Below are positions 1 through 7,675 of a stretch of DNA of 64,000 nt, in pieces. How positions within the stretch are numbered: position 1 is the first letter of the stretch; every line of letters begins with the position of its first letter. This DNA comes from Iamia sp038233075. GTDB taxonomy: Bacteria; Actinomycetota; Acidimicrobiia; Acidimicrobiales; Iamiaceae. The stretch is from assembly GCA_038233075.1 (NCBI GenBank), contig JBBSMQ010000020.1, positions 4,604 through 68,603 on the forward strand, given 5' to 3'. The notes under the pieces are model-generated. The model was given only the letters and a program-made list of their open reading frames with translations, was not told the origin of the DNA and ran no database searches. The translations under genes and the position numbers were made by a program.

Positions 1-12
1 CGAGGTGATCGT

Positions 13-546
13 GTGAGCGAGCGCAGCGACCGTCAGGTTCTGGTGGCCGGGGTGGGCAACATCTTCCTCTCCGACGACGGCTTCGGGGTCGAGGTGGCCA
101 ACCGCCTGGCCGGCGCGCCGATGCCCGAGGGCGTGCGGGTGGCCGACTACGGCATCCGGGGCCTGCACCTGGCCTACGACCTGGTCGACGACGTCGACAT
201 CCTCGTCCTCGTCGACGCCCTCCCCCTGGGCGAGGCCCCCGGCACCGTTGCGCTGGTCGAGGCCGAGGTGCCGCTGCCGCCGGAGGCCGGCGACCCTGCG
301 CTCGACCGCGAGCCCGAACCCACCGTCGACGCCCACTCCATGAGTCCGGCGGTGGTCCTGTCCTCGCTGGCCAGCCTGGGCGGCTCGGTCGATCGAGTCC
401 TGGTCGTGGGCTGCCAACCCGAGTCGGTGGGGGAGGGGATCGGGCTGTCGCCGACGGTCGCCGATGCCATCCCCCGAGCCGTCGCCATGGTCCACGAGGT
501 CGTCGCCGACATCACCCAGCCCCTCACAAGGGAGACCCCTGCATGA
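13..546 (+). CDS. [NiFe]-hydrogenase maturation protease
   Basis: Cytoplasmic endopeptidase family (HyaD/HybD/HycI) that removes the C-terminal tail of the hydrogenase large subunit once the active site is in place. The 177 aa fit the family in length. Visible motifs are GVGN (residues 13-16) followed by DDGFG (21-25), a second acidic residue in LVDALPLG (D68), and the histidine of DAHSMSP (H108), which together form the metal-sensing pocket in this family. The GTG start lies in GTGA, so an unseen upstream frame stops at 14-16 and overlaps it; its own stop overlaps the next ATG by 4 nt. It is therefore inside an operon. The hydrogenase type cannot be told from this window. Confidence 0.9.
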   Translation: MSERSDRQVLVAGVGNIFLSDDGFGVEVANRLAGAPMPEGVRVADYGIRGLHLAYDLVDDVDILVLVDALPLGEAPGTVALVEAEVPLPPEAGDPALDREPEPTVDAHSMSPAVVLSSLASLGGSVDRVLVVGCQPESVGEGIGLSPTVADAIPRAVAMVHEVVADITQPLTRETPA

Positions 547-644
547 AGAAGCTTCTCACCCTCGCCGTCCTCGCCGGTGTCGCGGCCGCCGGTGCCACCA
601 TGTGGCCCGACGTCCAGCGCTACATCAAGATCCGGTCCATGTGA
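543..644 (+). CDS. DUF6893-like 33-aa small protein
   Basis: A 33-residue ORF starting MKKLLTLAVLAGVAAAG and ending in a basic tail WPDVQRYIKIRSM. The pattern of hydrophobic N-terminal helix, then a P-D-x-x-R-Y-x-x-I-R-S-M ending, resembles the actinobacterial small-protein family DUF6893 as I remember it. Its ATG overlaps the stop of the maturation protease (ATGA), so translation is probably coupled. A single membrane-associated helix is likely. Function unknown; its place between a hydrogenase protease and hypC suggests a role in, or only co-expression with, hydrogenase maturation. Confidence 0.65.
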   Translation: MKKLLTLAVLAGVAAAGATMWPDVQRYIKIRSM

Positions 645-691
645 GCCGGTCCCGCCCCCGTCCCGTCCCCCACACCCCAGAAGGGTGACCC

Positions 692-1015
692 ATGTGCCTC
701 GGCATCCCCGGGCAGGTCTCTGAGCTGCTCGACTCCCACGAGCACCTGGCGCGCGTCGACGTCACCGGCGTCGGCCGCGTCATCAACATCGGCCTCCTCG
801 AAGACCAGGACATCGCGCCCGGCGACTGGGTCTTGATCCACGTCGGCTTCGCCATGTCCAAGATCGACGAGAAGGAGGCCGAGCTGGCCCTCGCGTCGTT
901 GCAGATGATGGGCGACGCCTACAACGAGGAGATGGAAGCCATGCTCGCCTCCCGCACCACCACGGAGGACCAGATGCAGCCCCCGGCCGAGGTCCTGGCC
1001 TGGGACAACGACTGA
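692..1015 (+). CDS. hypC: hydrogenase maturation chaperone HypC
   Basis: HypC carries the Fe(CN)2CO fragment between HypD and the hydrogenase large-subunit precursor. The diagnostic N-terminus MCLGIPGQV is present, with the essential Cys2 exposed after Met removal. At 107 aa it is slightly longer than the usual 75-100 aa because of an acidic and polar C-terminal tail. Its TGA shares one base with the ATG of hypD (TGATG), so the two are translationally coupled. A 47-nt gap separates it from the small upstream ORF. Confidence 0.96.
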   Translation: MCLGIPGQVSELLDSHEHLARVDVTGVGRVINIGLLEDQDIAPGDWVLIHVGFAMSKIDEKEAELALASLQMMGDAYNEEMEAMLASRTTTEDQMQPPAEVLAWDND

Positions 1016-2145
1016 TGCGGTTCGTCGACGAGTACCGCGACCCGGTGGCGGCCCGGAAGCTGGTGCGCCACATCACCGACCTCGCCGGGGAGGACCACTT
1101 CAAGATCATGGAGGTGTGTGGCGGCCATACCCACACCATCTACCGCCACGGCATCGAGCACGTGCTGCCCTCCAACGTGGAGCTGGTGCACGGACCGGGC
1201 TGCCCGGTGTGCGTGATCCCCATGGGTCGGGTCGACGACGCCATCGCCGTGGCTGAGACACCAGGGGTGATCTTCACCTCCTTCGGCGACATGATGCGCG
1301 TACCCGGGAGCAACGGGAACCTGCTCGAGGCCAAGGCCCGAGGCGCAGATGTCCGCTTCGTGTACTCGCCGCTCGACGCGTTGAAGGTGGCCGAGGAGAA
1401 CCCCGACCGGGAGGTCGTGTTCTTCGCCGTCGGCTTCGAGACCACCGCACCGTCGACCGCCATCACCCTGCTGCGGGCCCGCGACCAGGGCATCACCAAC
1501 TTCCGGGTGTTCTCCAACCACGTCACCATCGTCCCGCCCATGAAGGCCATCCTCGAGTCGCCGGACCTGCGCCTCGACGGGTTCCTCGGCCCGGGTCACG
1601 TGTCGACCGTGGTGGGCAATCGGCCCTACGACTTCGTGCCCGCCCAGTACGGCAAGCCGGTGGTCACGGCCGGGTTCGAGCCCCTCGACGTGCTCCAGGC
1701 CATCGCCATGGTGCTGGAGCAGATACGCCAGGGCCGATGCGAGGTGGAGAACCAGTACTCCCGCGTCGTGCCCGAGGCGGGCAACCCGGTGGCCCTGCGG
1801 GCCATCGGCGAGGTCTTCGAGCTCCGTCCCCACTTCGAGTGGCGGGGCCTCGGGTTCATCGCCCAGAGCGGCCTGCGCCTCCGCTCCGAGTTCGCCAGCT
1901 TCGACGCCGAGCGCCACCACCACCTGCCCAACATCCGGGTGGCCGACCCCAAGGCCTGCCAGTGCGGCGAGGTGCTCAAGGGCGTCATCAAGCCGTGGGA
2001 GTGCAAGGTGTTCGGCACCGCCTGCACGCCGGAGACGCCCATCGGCACCTGCATGGTGTCCTCCGAGGGCGCCTGCGCCGCCTACTACAACTTCGGTCGC
2101 CTCCACCGCGAAGCAGCGGTCAGCCTGGGCCGCGCCAACACCTGA
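1015..2145 (+). CDS. hypD: hydrogenase formation protein HypD
   Basis: Iron-sulfur scaffold on which the Fe(CN)2CO group of [NiFe]-hydrogenases is assembled together with HypC and HypE. 376 aa, the normal length. Conserved pieces: EVCGGHTHTIYRHG (C35), GPGCPVC (C63, C66), and a C-terminal Cys-rich segment around residues 322-365 (CQCGEV, WECKVFGTAC, GTCMVSSEGAC) that ligates the [4Fe-4S] cluster. The start overlaps the hypC stop by one base. No hypE, hypF, hypA or hypB follows; the next gene is convergent, so these must lie upstream of the window or elsewhere. Confidence 0.97.
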   Translation: MRFVDEYRDPVAARKLVRHITDLAGEDHFKIMEVCGGHTHTIYRHGIEHVLPSNVELVHGPGCPVCVIPMGRVDDAIAVAETPGVIFTSFGDMMRVPGSNGNLLEAKARGADVRFVYSPLDALKVAEENPDREVVFFAVGFETTAPSTAITLLRARDQGITNFRVFSNHVTIVPPMKAILESPDLRLDGFLGPGHVSTVVGNRPYDFVPAQYGKPVVTAGFEPLDVLQAIAMVLEQIRQGRCEVENQYSRVVPEAGNPVALRAIGEVFELRPHFEWRGLGFIAQSGLRLRSEFASFDAERHHHLPNIRVADPKACQCGEVLKGVIKPWECKVFGTACTPETPIGTCMVSSEGACAAYYNFGRLHREAAVSLGRANT

Positions 2146-2149
2146 CGGG

Positions 2150-2165
2150 CCCAGCGATCACTGGG
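2150..2165. terminator. hairpin between convergent hypD and nicotinamidase
   Basis: CCCAG-6 nt-CTGGG stem spanning the 12-nt gap between the two facing stop codons. It has no U-tract, so it would be an intrinsic-like bidirectional hairpin at best. Confidence 0.4.
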
Positions 2166-2769
2166 TCGCCGGGTCATCGTGCACGACGACGCCGGCCGCC
2201 CGCAGCGCCTGCACGGCGCGCTGGCCGTCGCCCTCGTCGACCTCGACGGGACGGGTGGCGGCGAGGGGGACCTGGGTGGCGAAGCCGAGACGGTCGGCAT
2301 CGAGGGCTGTCTCCTTGACGCAGACGTCCTGGGCCAGGCCGGCCACGACGACCTGGCCGATCCCGTGGTCGCGGAGGTGCTGCTCGAGGCCGGTCGCCTG
2401 GTCGGTCCCGGTGGTGACGTCTCGGGCCGTGAACCCCGAGTAGCCGTCCTCCCCGCCGGTGCCCTTGCGGACCACGGGCCCGTCGACCACCAGGTCGTCG
2501 TGCAGGCGCGCTCCCCAGGTGTCTCGCACGCAGTGCACCGGCCAGGTGCCGCCGTCGGTGACGAAGTGGGGGGTCTCGGGCGGGTGCCAGTCCTGGGTGT
2601 AGACGACGGGCGCGCCCGCGGCCTTGGCGCGTCGCACCAGCTCGTTGACCTGGCCCAGGATCTCCTCGGCCCCATCGACGTACAGGCTGCCGTCGGGGTG
2701 GGCGAAGTCGTTCTGGACGTCCACCACCACCAGGGCGGTGGTGGCGTCGAAGGTGGTTGGTGGGGTCAT
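2158..2769 (-). CDS. pncA: nicotinamidase (isochorismatase fold)
   Basis: Hydrolyses nicotinamide to nicotinate and ammonia, feeding the Preiss-Handler route to NAD. The 203 aa from ATG 2769 (MTPPTTFDATTALVVVDVQ) contain the family triad: Asp in VVVDVQNDF, Lys in VVRKGTGGEDGYSGF and the nucleophilic Cys in GLAQDVCVKETALDA. The metal-site region DWHPPETPHF is also present. Longer in-frame starts exist (GTG or ATG up to 2919) but the added residues are Pro/Arg-rich and unlike the family. The partner nicotinate phosphoribosyltransferase is encoded at 7970-9496. Another isochorismatase-family amidase remains possible. Confidence 0.85.
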   Translation of the reverse strand: MTPPTTFDATTALVVVDVQNDFAHPDGSLYVDGAEEILGQVNELVRRAKAAGAPVVYTQDWHPPETPHFVTDGGTWPVHCVRDTWGARLHDDLVVDGPVVRKGTGGEDGYSGFTARDVTTGTDQATGLEQHLRDHGIGQVVVAGLAQDVCVKETALDADRLGFATQVPLAATRPVEVDEGDGQRAVQALRAAGVVVHDDPATQ

Positions 2770-2855
2770 GGTCTGGACTCCCATGGGTCGACCGGCGCTC
2801 CTTCCGAGGATGCCGGGTCCGGGCGTCGTTCCCTCGCCCACCGTTCCCTGACCTT

Positions 2856-3134
2856 CTAGAGCTGGAGGGCGGTCACCACGAGGATGAGGCGGCGAGGGGC
2901 GCCAGCCGGTGGCGCGCACACCAGCACGACCACACCGAGCTCGAGCACCACGGCGGAGGTGCCCAGGGCGACCACGTCGGCCCCCGTGGCGTCGACGCCG
3001 CGCCGGAGGTGGTCCACACCGTGGACCAGCACGGCGACGGTGAAGAGCACAGCCGCGCCCAACAGCACGCGGTCGTCAGCCTCCTCGCTTCCTTGCCGAC
3101 TTTGCGCCGGGTCGCTCTTGGTCGTGACCGTCAT
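2856..3134 (-). CDS. small membrane protein, divergent from TetR
   Basis: 92 aa with no family I recognise. After a charged N-terminus (MTVTTKSDPAQ) there are about three hydrophobic segments: VLLGAAVLFTVAVLVHGVDH, VVALGTSAVVLELGVVVLVC and a C-terminal RLILVVTALQL, so it is probably an integral membrane protein. The ATG at 3134 directly abuts the palindrome at 3135-3150 that lies between it and the TetR gene, so it is a likely target of that repressor. Confidence 0.55.
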   Translation of the reverse strand: MTVTTKSDPAQSRQGSEEADDRVLLGAAVLFTVAVLVHGVDHLRRGVDATGADVVALGTSAVVLELGVVVLVCAPPAGAPRRLILVVTALQL

Positions 3135-3150
3135 TAGAATGATCGTTCTA
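3135..3150. promoter_or_regulatory. palindromic TetR operator overlapping -10 elements
   Basis: 16-bp near-perfect palindrome TAGAATGATCGTTCTA (one mismatched pair) in the 52-nt divergent gap. Each arm contains a -10-like hexamer (TAGAAT on +, TAGAAC on -), so binding would block both promoters. The architecture fits the LmrA/YxaF-type repressor encoded next to it. Confidence 0.6.
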
Positions 3151-3186
3151 GTAGACGCCTGTCGTCCGGGCAAGAGGGAGCAGGGC

Positions 3187-3771
3187 ATGGCCAGCACCAC
3201 CCGGGAGCGGATCGTCGGCTCCGCGGCGACGCTCTTCCTCCAGCGGGGCCTGGCCGGGAGCGGGATCAAGGACATCTCCGCCGCCAGCGGGGCCCCTGTC
3301 GGGTCTGTGTACCACCACTTCCCGGGAGGCAAGGGCGAGCTCGCCGCCGCCGCTCTGCGCGACGCCGGAGCCGGCTACCAGGCCCTGGTGGAGGGGGTCT
3401 GGGATGCCGAGGGCGGCGTGGCCGACAGCGTGCGGGCCTGCTTCGACGGTGCCGTCGCCATACTCCGCGAGAGCGACTACGCCGACGCCTGCCCCGTCGC
3501 CACCGTCGCCCTCGAGGTGGCCAGCTCCGATGACGCGCTCCGTCAGGTGGCCGCCGAGGTCTTCGCGGCGTGGCTCTCCGCCCTTGAGGAGCGCCTCACC
3601 GGCGCCGGCATCGCCCCCGGCGTGGCCGCCCGCCTAGCCACGACGGTGATCGCAGCGCTGGAAGGCGGCTTCCTCCTCAGCCGGGTGGCACGCGACGCCT
3701 CGGCCCTGGAGGCCCTCGGCCGCTCCATGGTCGAGCTGGTCGAGGCGGCCGCCGCCGGCGCAGATGGCTGA
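3187..3771 (+). CDS. TetR-family regulator, LmrA/YxaF type
   Basis: 194-aa repressor. N-terminal HTH at residues 27-46 (GIKDISAASGAPVGSVYHHF) followed by the C-terminal ligand domain with the CPVATVALE motif typical of the LmrA/YxaF subgroup. Start chosen at ATG 3187 because of the purine-rich AGAGGGAGCAGGG just upstream; a longer in-frame reading would run back across the operator. Divergent from the small membrane protein and probably autoregulated through the palindrome at 3135-3150. Confidence 0.9.
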   Translation: MASTTRERIVGSAATLFLQRGLAGSGIKDISAASGAPVGSVYHHFPGGKGELAAAALRDAGAGYQALVEGVWDAEGGVADSVRACFDGAVAILRESDYADACPVATVALEVASSDDALRQVAAEVFAAWLSALEERLTGAGIAPGVAARLATTVIAALEGGFLLSRVARDASALEALGRSMVELVEAAAAGADG

Positions 3772-3800
3772 GCCTGGGCGCCGTGGTCACCGGCCCGGGC

Positions 3801-4229
3801 TCAGGTGTCGGGGCGCAGGTGGACGACCGAGGGGAAGCGGGCGAAGTCCCGGTCGAGGGTGGCGACGGTGGCCCCGTGCTCGACGGCGATGGCGCCGAGG
3901 ACCGCGTCGGGGACCAGGTCGCCGGACGCGTCGGCCTCGTCGCAGAGCTCTCGCAGCAGGGCGATGTGGCGCGGACCGGGGGCCACCGGGAGGTGGGTGC
4001 GCTGGGCCCGGGTGGCATCGACGAAGGCGAAGGCCTCCGGCCGAGGGGTGGGGACCGTGAAGATGCGGCGGTTGGTGGCGAGGCGAAGGAACGACCCCCA
4101 GACCAGGTCGGGCACGCCGAAGTCCTCGTTGCCCCCGGTCAGCCGGTCGAACCAGCCGCGGACGGGATCGTGGTGGGGGTGATCGACGCGGTGGGCCGCC
4201 AGGACCACGTTGACGTCGAGGACGATCAC
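3801..4229 (-). CDS. vapC: VapC-type PIN-domain toxin
   Basis: PIN ribonuclease, probable toxin of a type II toxin-antitoxin pair. 142 aa. Acidic residues expected in the active site are visible: D5 in MIVLDVNVVL, D108 in LVPDAVLGAIA and D126/D128 in TLDRDFARF; D41 lies in the VPDLVWGSFLRLATN stretch typical of the mycobacterial-type VapC group. Its start overlaps the antitoxin stop by 4 nt (ATGA), so toxin translation depends on antitoxin translation. Confidence 0.88.
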   Translation of the reverse strand: MIVLDVNVVLAAHRVDHPHHDPVRGWFDRLTGGNEDFGVPDLVWGSFLRLATNRRIFTVPTPRPEAFAFVDATRAQRTHLPVAPGPRHIALLRELCDEADASGDLVPDAVLGAIAVEHGATVATLDRDFARFPSVVHLRPDT

Positions 4230-4483
4230 TCGCGCCCGAGGGGGTGCGCGCCCTCGTCGAGCGCCTCGTGCAGCGCCCGGTTCGAGGTGAGGTCGAGGCC
4301 GGGCCGGGGACCGGCGCCCCCGGTGAACACCGGCACCTCCGGGGCCTCAGCCGTCTCGTCCGGCGCCGAGAGCGCCCGCCGCAGAGCGGCCTCCACCACT
4401 TGACCCAGCGTCTCCCCTCGCTCGCGGGCCCGTCGCCTGGCCGCGTCCAGCACCTCATCGTCGATGGCCACCGTGGTGCGCAT
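4226..4483 (-). CDS. vapB: VapB-type ribbon-helix-helix antitoxin
   Basis: 85-aa antitoxin. The N-terminus MRTTVAIDDEVLDAARRRA has the beta-strand plus helix pattern of ribbon-helix-helix DNA-binding proteins, followed by a flexible acidic and proline-rich tail that would wrap the toxin. ATG 4483 is preferred over an upstream TTG at 4492. First gene of the vapBC operon; it should autorepress in complex with VapC. Confidence 0.82.
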   Translation of the reverse strand: MRTTVAIDDEVLDAARRRARERGETLGQVVEAALRRALSAPDETAEAPEVPVFTGGAGPRPGLDLTSNRALHEALDEGAHPLGRE

Positions 4484-4628
4484 GACGCGCAATCTAGTGC
4501 ATCACGTGCATCACTGGTTCGAGGCGCCCCTGGGGCGGGGAACCGCAGCCATGAGCGACCCCATGCGTCTCGGATCACTGCCGTTTCGTAGGGGTGGGCC
4601 GGCATCGCCACCCGTAGCCTCCACCGGC

Positions 4629-5486
4629 ATGGATGCCGTGGTGGCCGAGGCCCTCGGCGCGCAGCTCGGGGCCGGCGTCGTCCGGTCCCGCCCGGTCGGC
4701 GGGGGTGACGTGGCCGCCTCGTCGCGGGTCGAGCTGGACGACGGTCGGGTGGTCTTCGCCAAGACCCACCACCGGGCACCGCCCGAGTTCTTCACCACCG
4801 AGGCCGCCGGGTTGTCCTGGCTCCGCGATGCTGGCGCCCTGCCCGTGCCCGAGGTGCTGGCCGTCGGTGACGATCCGCCGCTGTTGGCCCTCGAGTGGAT
4901 CAACGAGGGGTCCCCCGGCCCGGCCACCGAGGCGGAGCTGGGGGCCGGTCTGGCGATGCTGCACCAGGCCGGCGCCCCGAGCTTCGGACGGCAGGACCGA
5001 CGGCCCACGGGCTCGCGCTCGCTGCCCAACGACCCGGCCTCGTCGTGGGCCGAGTTCTACGCCACCCGTCGGCTGCTCCCCCTGGCCGACCTGGCCGCGA
5101 CCTCGGGCGCGCTGTCGCCCGAATCGGTGGCCGACCTCCGCGCCGTGGCGGACCGCATCGACGAGCTGGTCGGCCCCGCGGAGCCGCCCGCCCGACTGCA
5201 CGGCGACCTGTGGGCCGGCAACCGCCTGGTGGGCCGTCAGGGTCACAGCTGGCTGATCGACCCGGCCGCCTTTGGCGGCCACCGCGAGTTCGACCTGGCC
5301 ATGATGGCGCTCTTCGGAGGCTTCGGTCCCGACGTGGTCGCGGCCTACGCCGATGCAGCCCCCCTCGCCGACGGCTGGGAGGACCGGGTGGCCCTCCACC
5401 AGCTCGCCCCGCTCGTGGTGCACGCCATCAAGTTCGGTGGTGGCTACCCGGCGGCCGTTGCCCGGGCGCTGGCCCGCTACCGCTGA
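4629..5486 (+). CDS. fructosamine kinase family protein
   Basis: Small-molecule kinase of the aminoglycoside-phosphotransferase-like fold; fructosamine/ketoamine kinases phosphorylate glycated amines so the sugar can be released. 285 aa from ATG 4629. Key sites: K45 in VVFAKTHH (ATP-binding lysine), catalytic loop HGDLWAGN (191-198) and metal-binding DPAAFGGHREFD (211-222). A longer ORF exists upstream but would overlap the vapBC promoter. Monocistronic, divergent from vapBC. Confidence 0.87.
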   Translation: MDAVVAEALGAQLGAGVVRSRPVGGGDVAASSRVELDDGRVVFAKTHHRAPPEFFTTEAAGLSWLRDAGALPVPEVLAVGDDPPLLALEWINEGSPGPATEAELGAGLAMLHQAGAPSFGRQDRRPTGSRSLPNDPASSWAEFYATRRLLPLADLAATSGALSPESVADLRAVADRIDELVGPAEPPARLHGDLWAGNRLVGRQGHSWLIDPAAFGGHREFDLAMMALFGGFGPDVVAAYADAAPLADGWEDRVALHQLAPLVVHAIKFGGGYPAAVARALARYR

Positions 5487-5738
5487 CCCTCGGGGCCGGC
5501 GCGGCGCGCCCGGAGGCCTCCTCGACGCCGTCAACGAGGATGCCCACCACCCGACCAGGCCCACACCTGGCTCGAGACGCGCTGCGCTGGGCCAGTCCGA
5601 GCGCTCTGGCGCCCGGGCGTACCTGTGGCGGGTCGATGACGCGCTGCGTGGCGCGGAGACCGCCCGGCACATCGCAGAGGTCTCGCCATCGTCGCCGCGG
5701 TGCCGACCCCCCGTCCGCCTGTTGGCAGTCTCGGCCTC
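5487..5738. other. intergenic stretch without recognised gene
   Basis: 252 nt between the kinase stop and the VOC relic stop. All open frames here are Arg/Pro-rich and look like shadows. Nothing supportable seen. Confidence 0.4.
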
Positions 5739-5990
5739 TCAGCGGTTGCGGAAGTCCTCGCCGGTGTAGGGCTTGCGCTCGACCAGGACCAGCCAGTTCC
5801 CGGAGCTGTCGCGGAGGATGGCCTCGACCCCGTAGGGACGGTCGGACGGCTCCTGGATGAACTCGACACCCGTGGCCTTCAGCTCCTCGTAGGTCGTGTG
5901 GCAGTCGTCGGTGGCCAGGCCGACGGCGTGGAGGTCGCCCTTGGCCTGCATCCGCCGGACGGCCTCGGCCGACTCCTCGCCGACGGTCCC
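5739..5990 (-). pseudogene. truncated VOC/glyoxalase-family gene (3-prime part)
   Basis: The last ~80 codons match the C-terminal half of a vicinal-oxygen-chelate protein: EESAEAVRRMQAKGDLHAVG, then ATDDCHTTYEELKATGVEF, IQEPSDRPYGVEAILRDSSG and NWLVLVE. Family members are ~130-140 aa and start with a beta-alpha-beta unit containing a metal histidine; that N-terminal half is absent. The coding similarity stops near 5985-5990, about 55 nt before the divergent enoyl-CoA hydratase start, so a deletion has fused the two loci. Probably non-functional. Confidence 0.7.
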
Positions 5991-6044
5991 CGCAGACCAC
6001 CCCTCCGTGGACCAGCCTGGTTCGGCCCGCACCAGGAGAGATCC

Positions 6045-6851
6045 GTGACCGTACGCGACGACGAGTTCCCCGACCTGACCTTCGACCGTCCCGCCGAGGC
6101 CGTGCTACGGATCACCCTCGACGCACCCGGACTCAACGCGGTGTCGCCTGCGGCCCATCGCCAGCTGGCCGACGTCTGGCTCGCCGTGGACCGCGACCCC
6201 GACGTGCATGTGGCCCTCCTGCGCGGTGCCGGCAAGGGGTTCTCCGCGGGCGGCAGCTTCGAGCTGCTGGAGGAGATGGTCGACGACCACGCGGTGCGCG
6301 CCCGGGTGCTGCGCGAGGCCCGCGACCTGGTGTTCAACGTGATCAGCTGCTCCAAGCCCATCGTCTCGGCCATCCACGGCCCCGCCGTGGGCGCCGGGCT
6401 GTGTGCCGGGCTCCTCGCCGACGTGTCGCTGGTGGGACGCACGGCGATGATCATCGACGGCCACACCCGGCTGGGCGTGGCCGCCGGCGACCACGCCGCC
6501 ATCTGCTGGCCCCTGCTCTGCGGCATGGCCAAGGCCAAGTACCTGCTGCTCACCTGCGACCCGCTCTCGGGTGAGGAGGCCGAGCGCATCGGGCTGGTGT
6601 CGCTGTGCGTCGACGACGACCAGGTGCAGGACCGGGCCCTGGAGGTGGCGACCCAGCTGGCCCGGGGCGCCCAGTCGGCCATCCGCTACACCAAGCACAC
6701 GCTCAACCACTGGTACCGGGCCCAGTCGGCGATCTTCGACGCCTCCGTCGCCTACGAGATGTTCGGCTTCGCCGGCCCCGACGCCCGTGAGGGTCTGGCC
6801 AGCCTGACCGAGAAGCGCGACCCGCAGTTCGCCGGTCCCGACCCGGGATAG
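6045..6851 (+). CDS. enoyl-CoA hydratase/isomerase family protein
   Basis: Crotonase-fold enzyme acting on acyl-CoA thioesters. 268 aa from GTG 6045, preceded by AGGAGAG at the right distance. Oxyanion-hole segments are visible (GAGKGFSAGGSFELL and IHGPAVGAGLCAGLL). The second catalytic region reads GVAAGDHAAICWPLLCGMAK rather than the GGTQRL form of classical hydratases, so the exact reaction (hydratase, isomerase or hydrolase) is open. Likely role in fatty-acid or aromatic-acid degradation. Confidence 0.88.
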   Translation: MTVRDDEFPDLTFDRPAEAVLRITLDAPGLNAVSPAAHRQLADVWLAVDRDPDVHVALLRGAGKGFSAGGSFELLEEMVDDHAVRARVLREARDLVFNVISCSKPIVSAIHGPAVGAGLCAGLLADVSLVGRTAMIIDGHTRLGVAAGDHAAICWPLLCGMAKAKYLLLTCDPLSGEEAERIGLVSLCVDDDQVQDRALEVATQLARGAQSAIRYTKHTLNHWYRAQSAIFDASVAYEMFGFAGPDAREGLASLTEKRDPQFAGPDPG

Positions 6852-6934
6852 GTCCGTCTCGACCCGGACCGATGAGTTCGCGTCCCCGCTGCCGTCGTAC
6901 CAGGGTAAGGACACGCACGAGGCAGGAGACCGAG

Positions 6935-7675
6935 ATGAGCCTTCCGAAGATCGCGAACCGCGACGAGTGGCTGACCGCCCGCCGGGAGCTGCTGGTCAAG
7001 GAGAAGGAGATGACCCGGGCGCGCGACGCGCTCAACGCCGAGCGACGCCGGCTCCCAATGGTGCGGATCGAGGAGGACTACCGGTTCGACGGCCCCGACG
7101 GCGAGGTCGGTCTGATCGACCTGTTCGAGGGTCGCGACCAGCTCATCGTCTACCACTTCATGTTCGACCCCTCCTGGGACGACGGCTGCCCCAGCTGCTC
7201 GGCGGGGATGGACGAGCTCAACCCGGGGATCCTCGAGCACCTGGCGACACGCGACACCACCTTCGCGATCGTCTCGCGGGCGCCGTTGTCCAAGCTGGAG
7301 CGGTGGAGGGAGCGGAAGGGCTGGGAACACCTGCGGTGGTACAGCTCCCACGGCAGCCGCTTCAACCACAACTTCGGTGTGACCCTGGAACCGTCGGTCA
7401 CCCCCCCCGTCTACAACTACCGCACCCCCGAGGAGTCCGGGATGGAGCCCATGGGACCCGACGACGGACCGGTCGAGCTCCCCGGTCGGAGCTGCTTCCT
7501 GCAGGTCGACGGCGAGGTGTTCCACACCTACTCGCAGTACGCCCGGGGCCTGGAGTCCTCAGGTGGTTCCTACTACTTCCTCGACCTGACCCCCCTGGGT
7601 CGTCAGGAGGAGTGGGAGGAGCCGAAGGGCCGCTCGGGGTCGGCCCGGGCCAACCAGCCCGACTTCGCCTCGTGA
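6935..7675 (+). CDS. DUF899 (thioredoxin-like) family protein
   Basis: 246 aa from ATG 6935, preceded by GGCAGGAGAC. Contains the DUF899 signature: an opening R-x-E-W-L-x-A-R-x-x-L-L region, YRFDGPDGEVGLIDLF, a Cys pair in DDGCPSCSAGMDEL on the thioredoxin-like fold, and the C-terminal YYFLDLTPLGRQEEW. The family is widespread in Actinobacteria and Proteobacteria, predicted cytosolic and redox-related, without a settled substrate. Confidence 0.88.
   Translation: MSLPKIANRDEWLTARRELLVKEKEMTRARDALNAERRRLPMVRIEEDYRFDGPDGEVGLIDLFEGRDQLIVYHFMFDPSWDDGCPSCSAGMDELNPGILEHLATRDTTFAIVSRAPLSKLERWRERKGWEHLRWYSSHGSRFNHNFGVTLEPSVTPPVYNYRTPEESGMEPMGPDDGPVELPGRSCFLQVDGEVFHTYSQYARGLESSGGSYYFLDLTPLGRQEEWEEPKGRSGSARANQPDFAS

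Noticed and set aside
2179..2859. Open frame on + strand opposite the nicotinamidase
   Set aside because: No motif, overlaps fully a gene with a clear catalytic triad.
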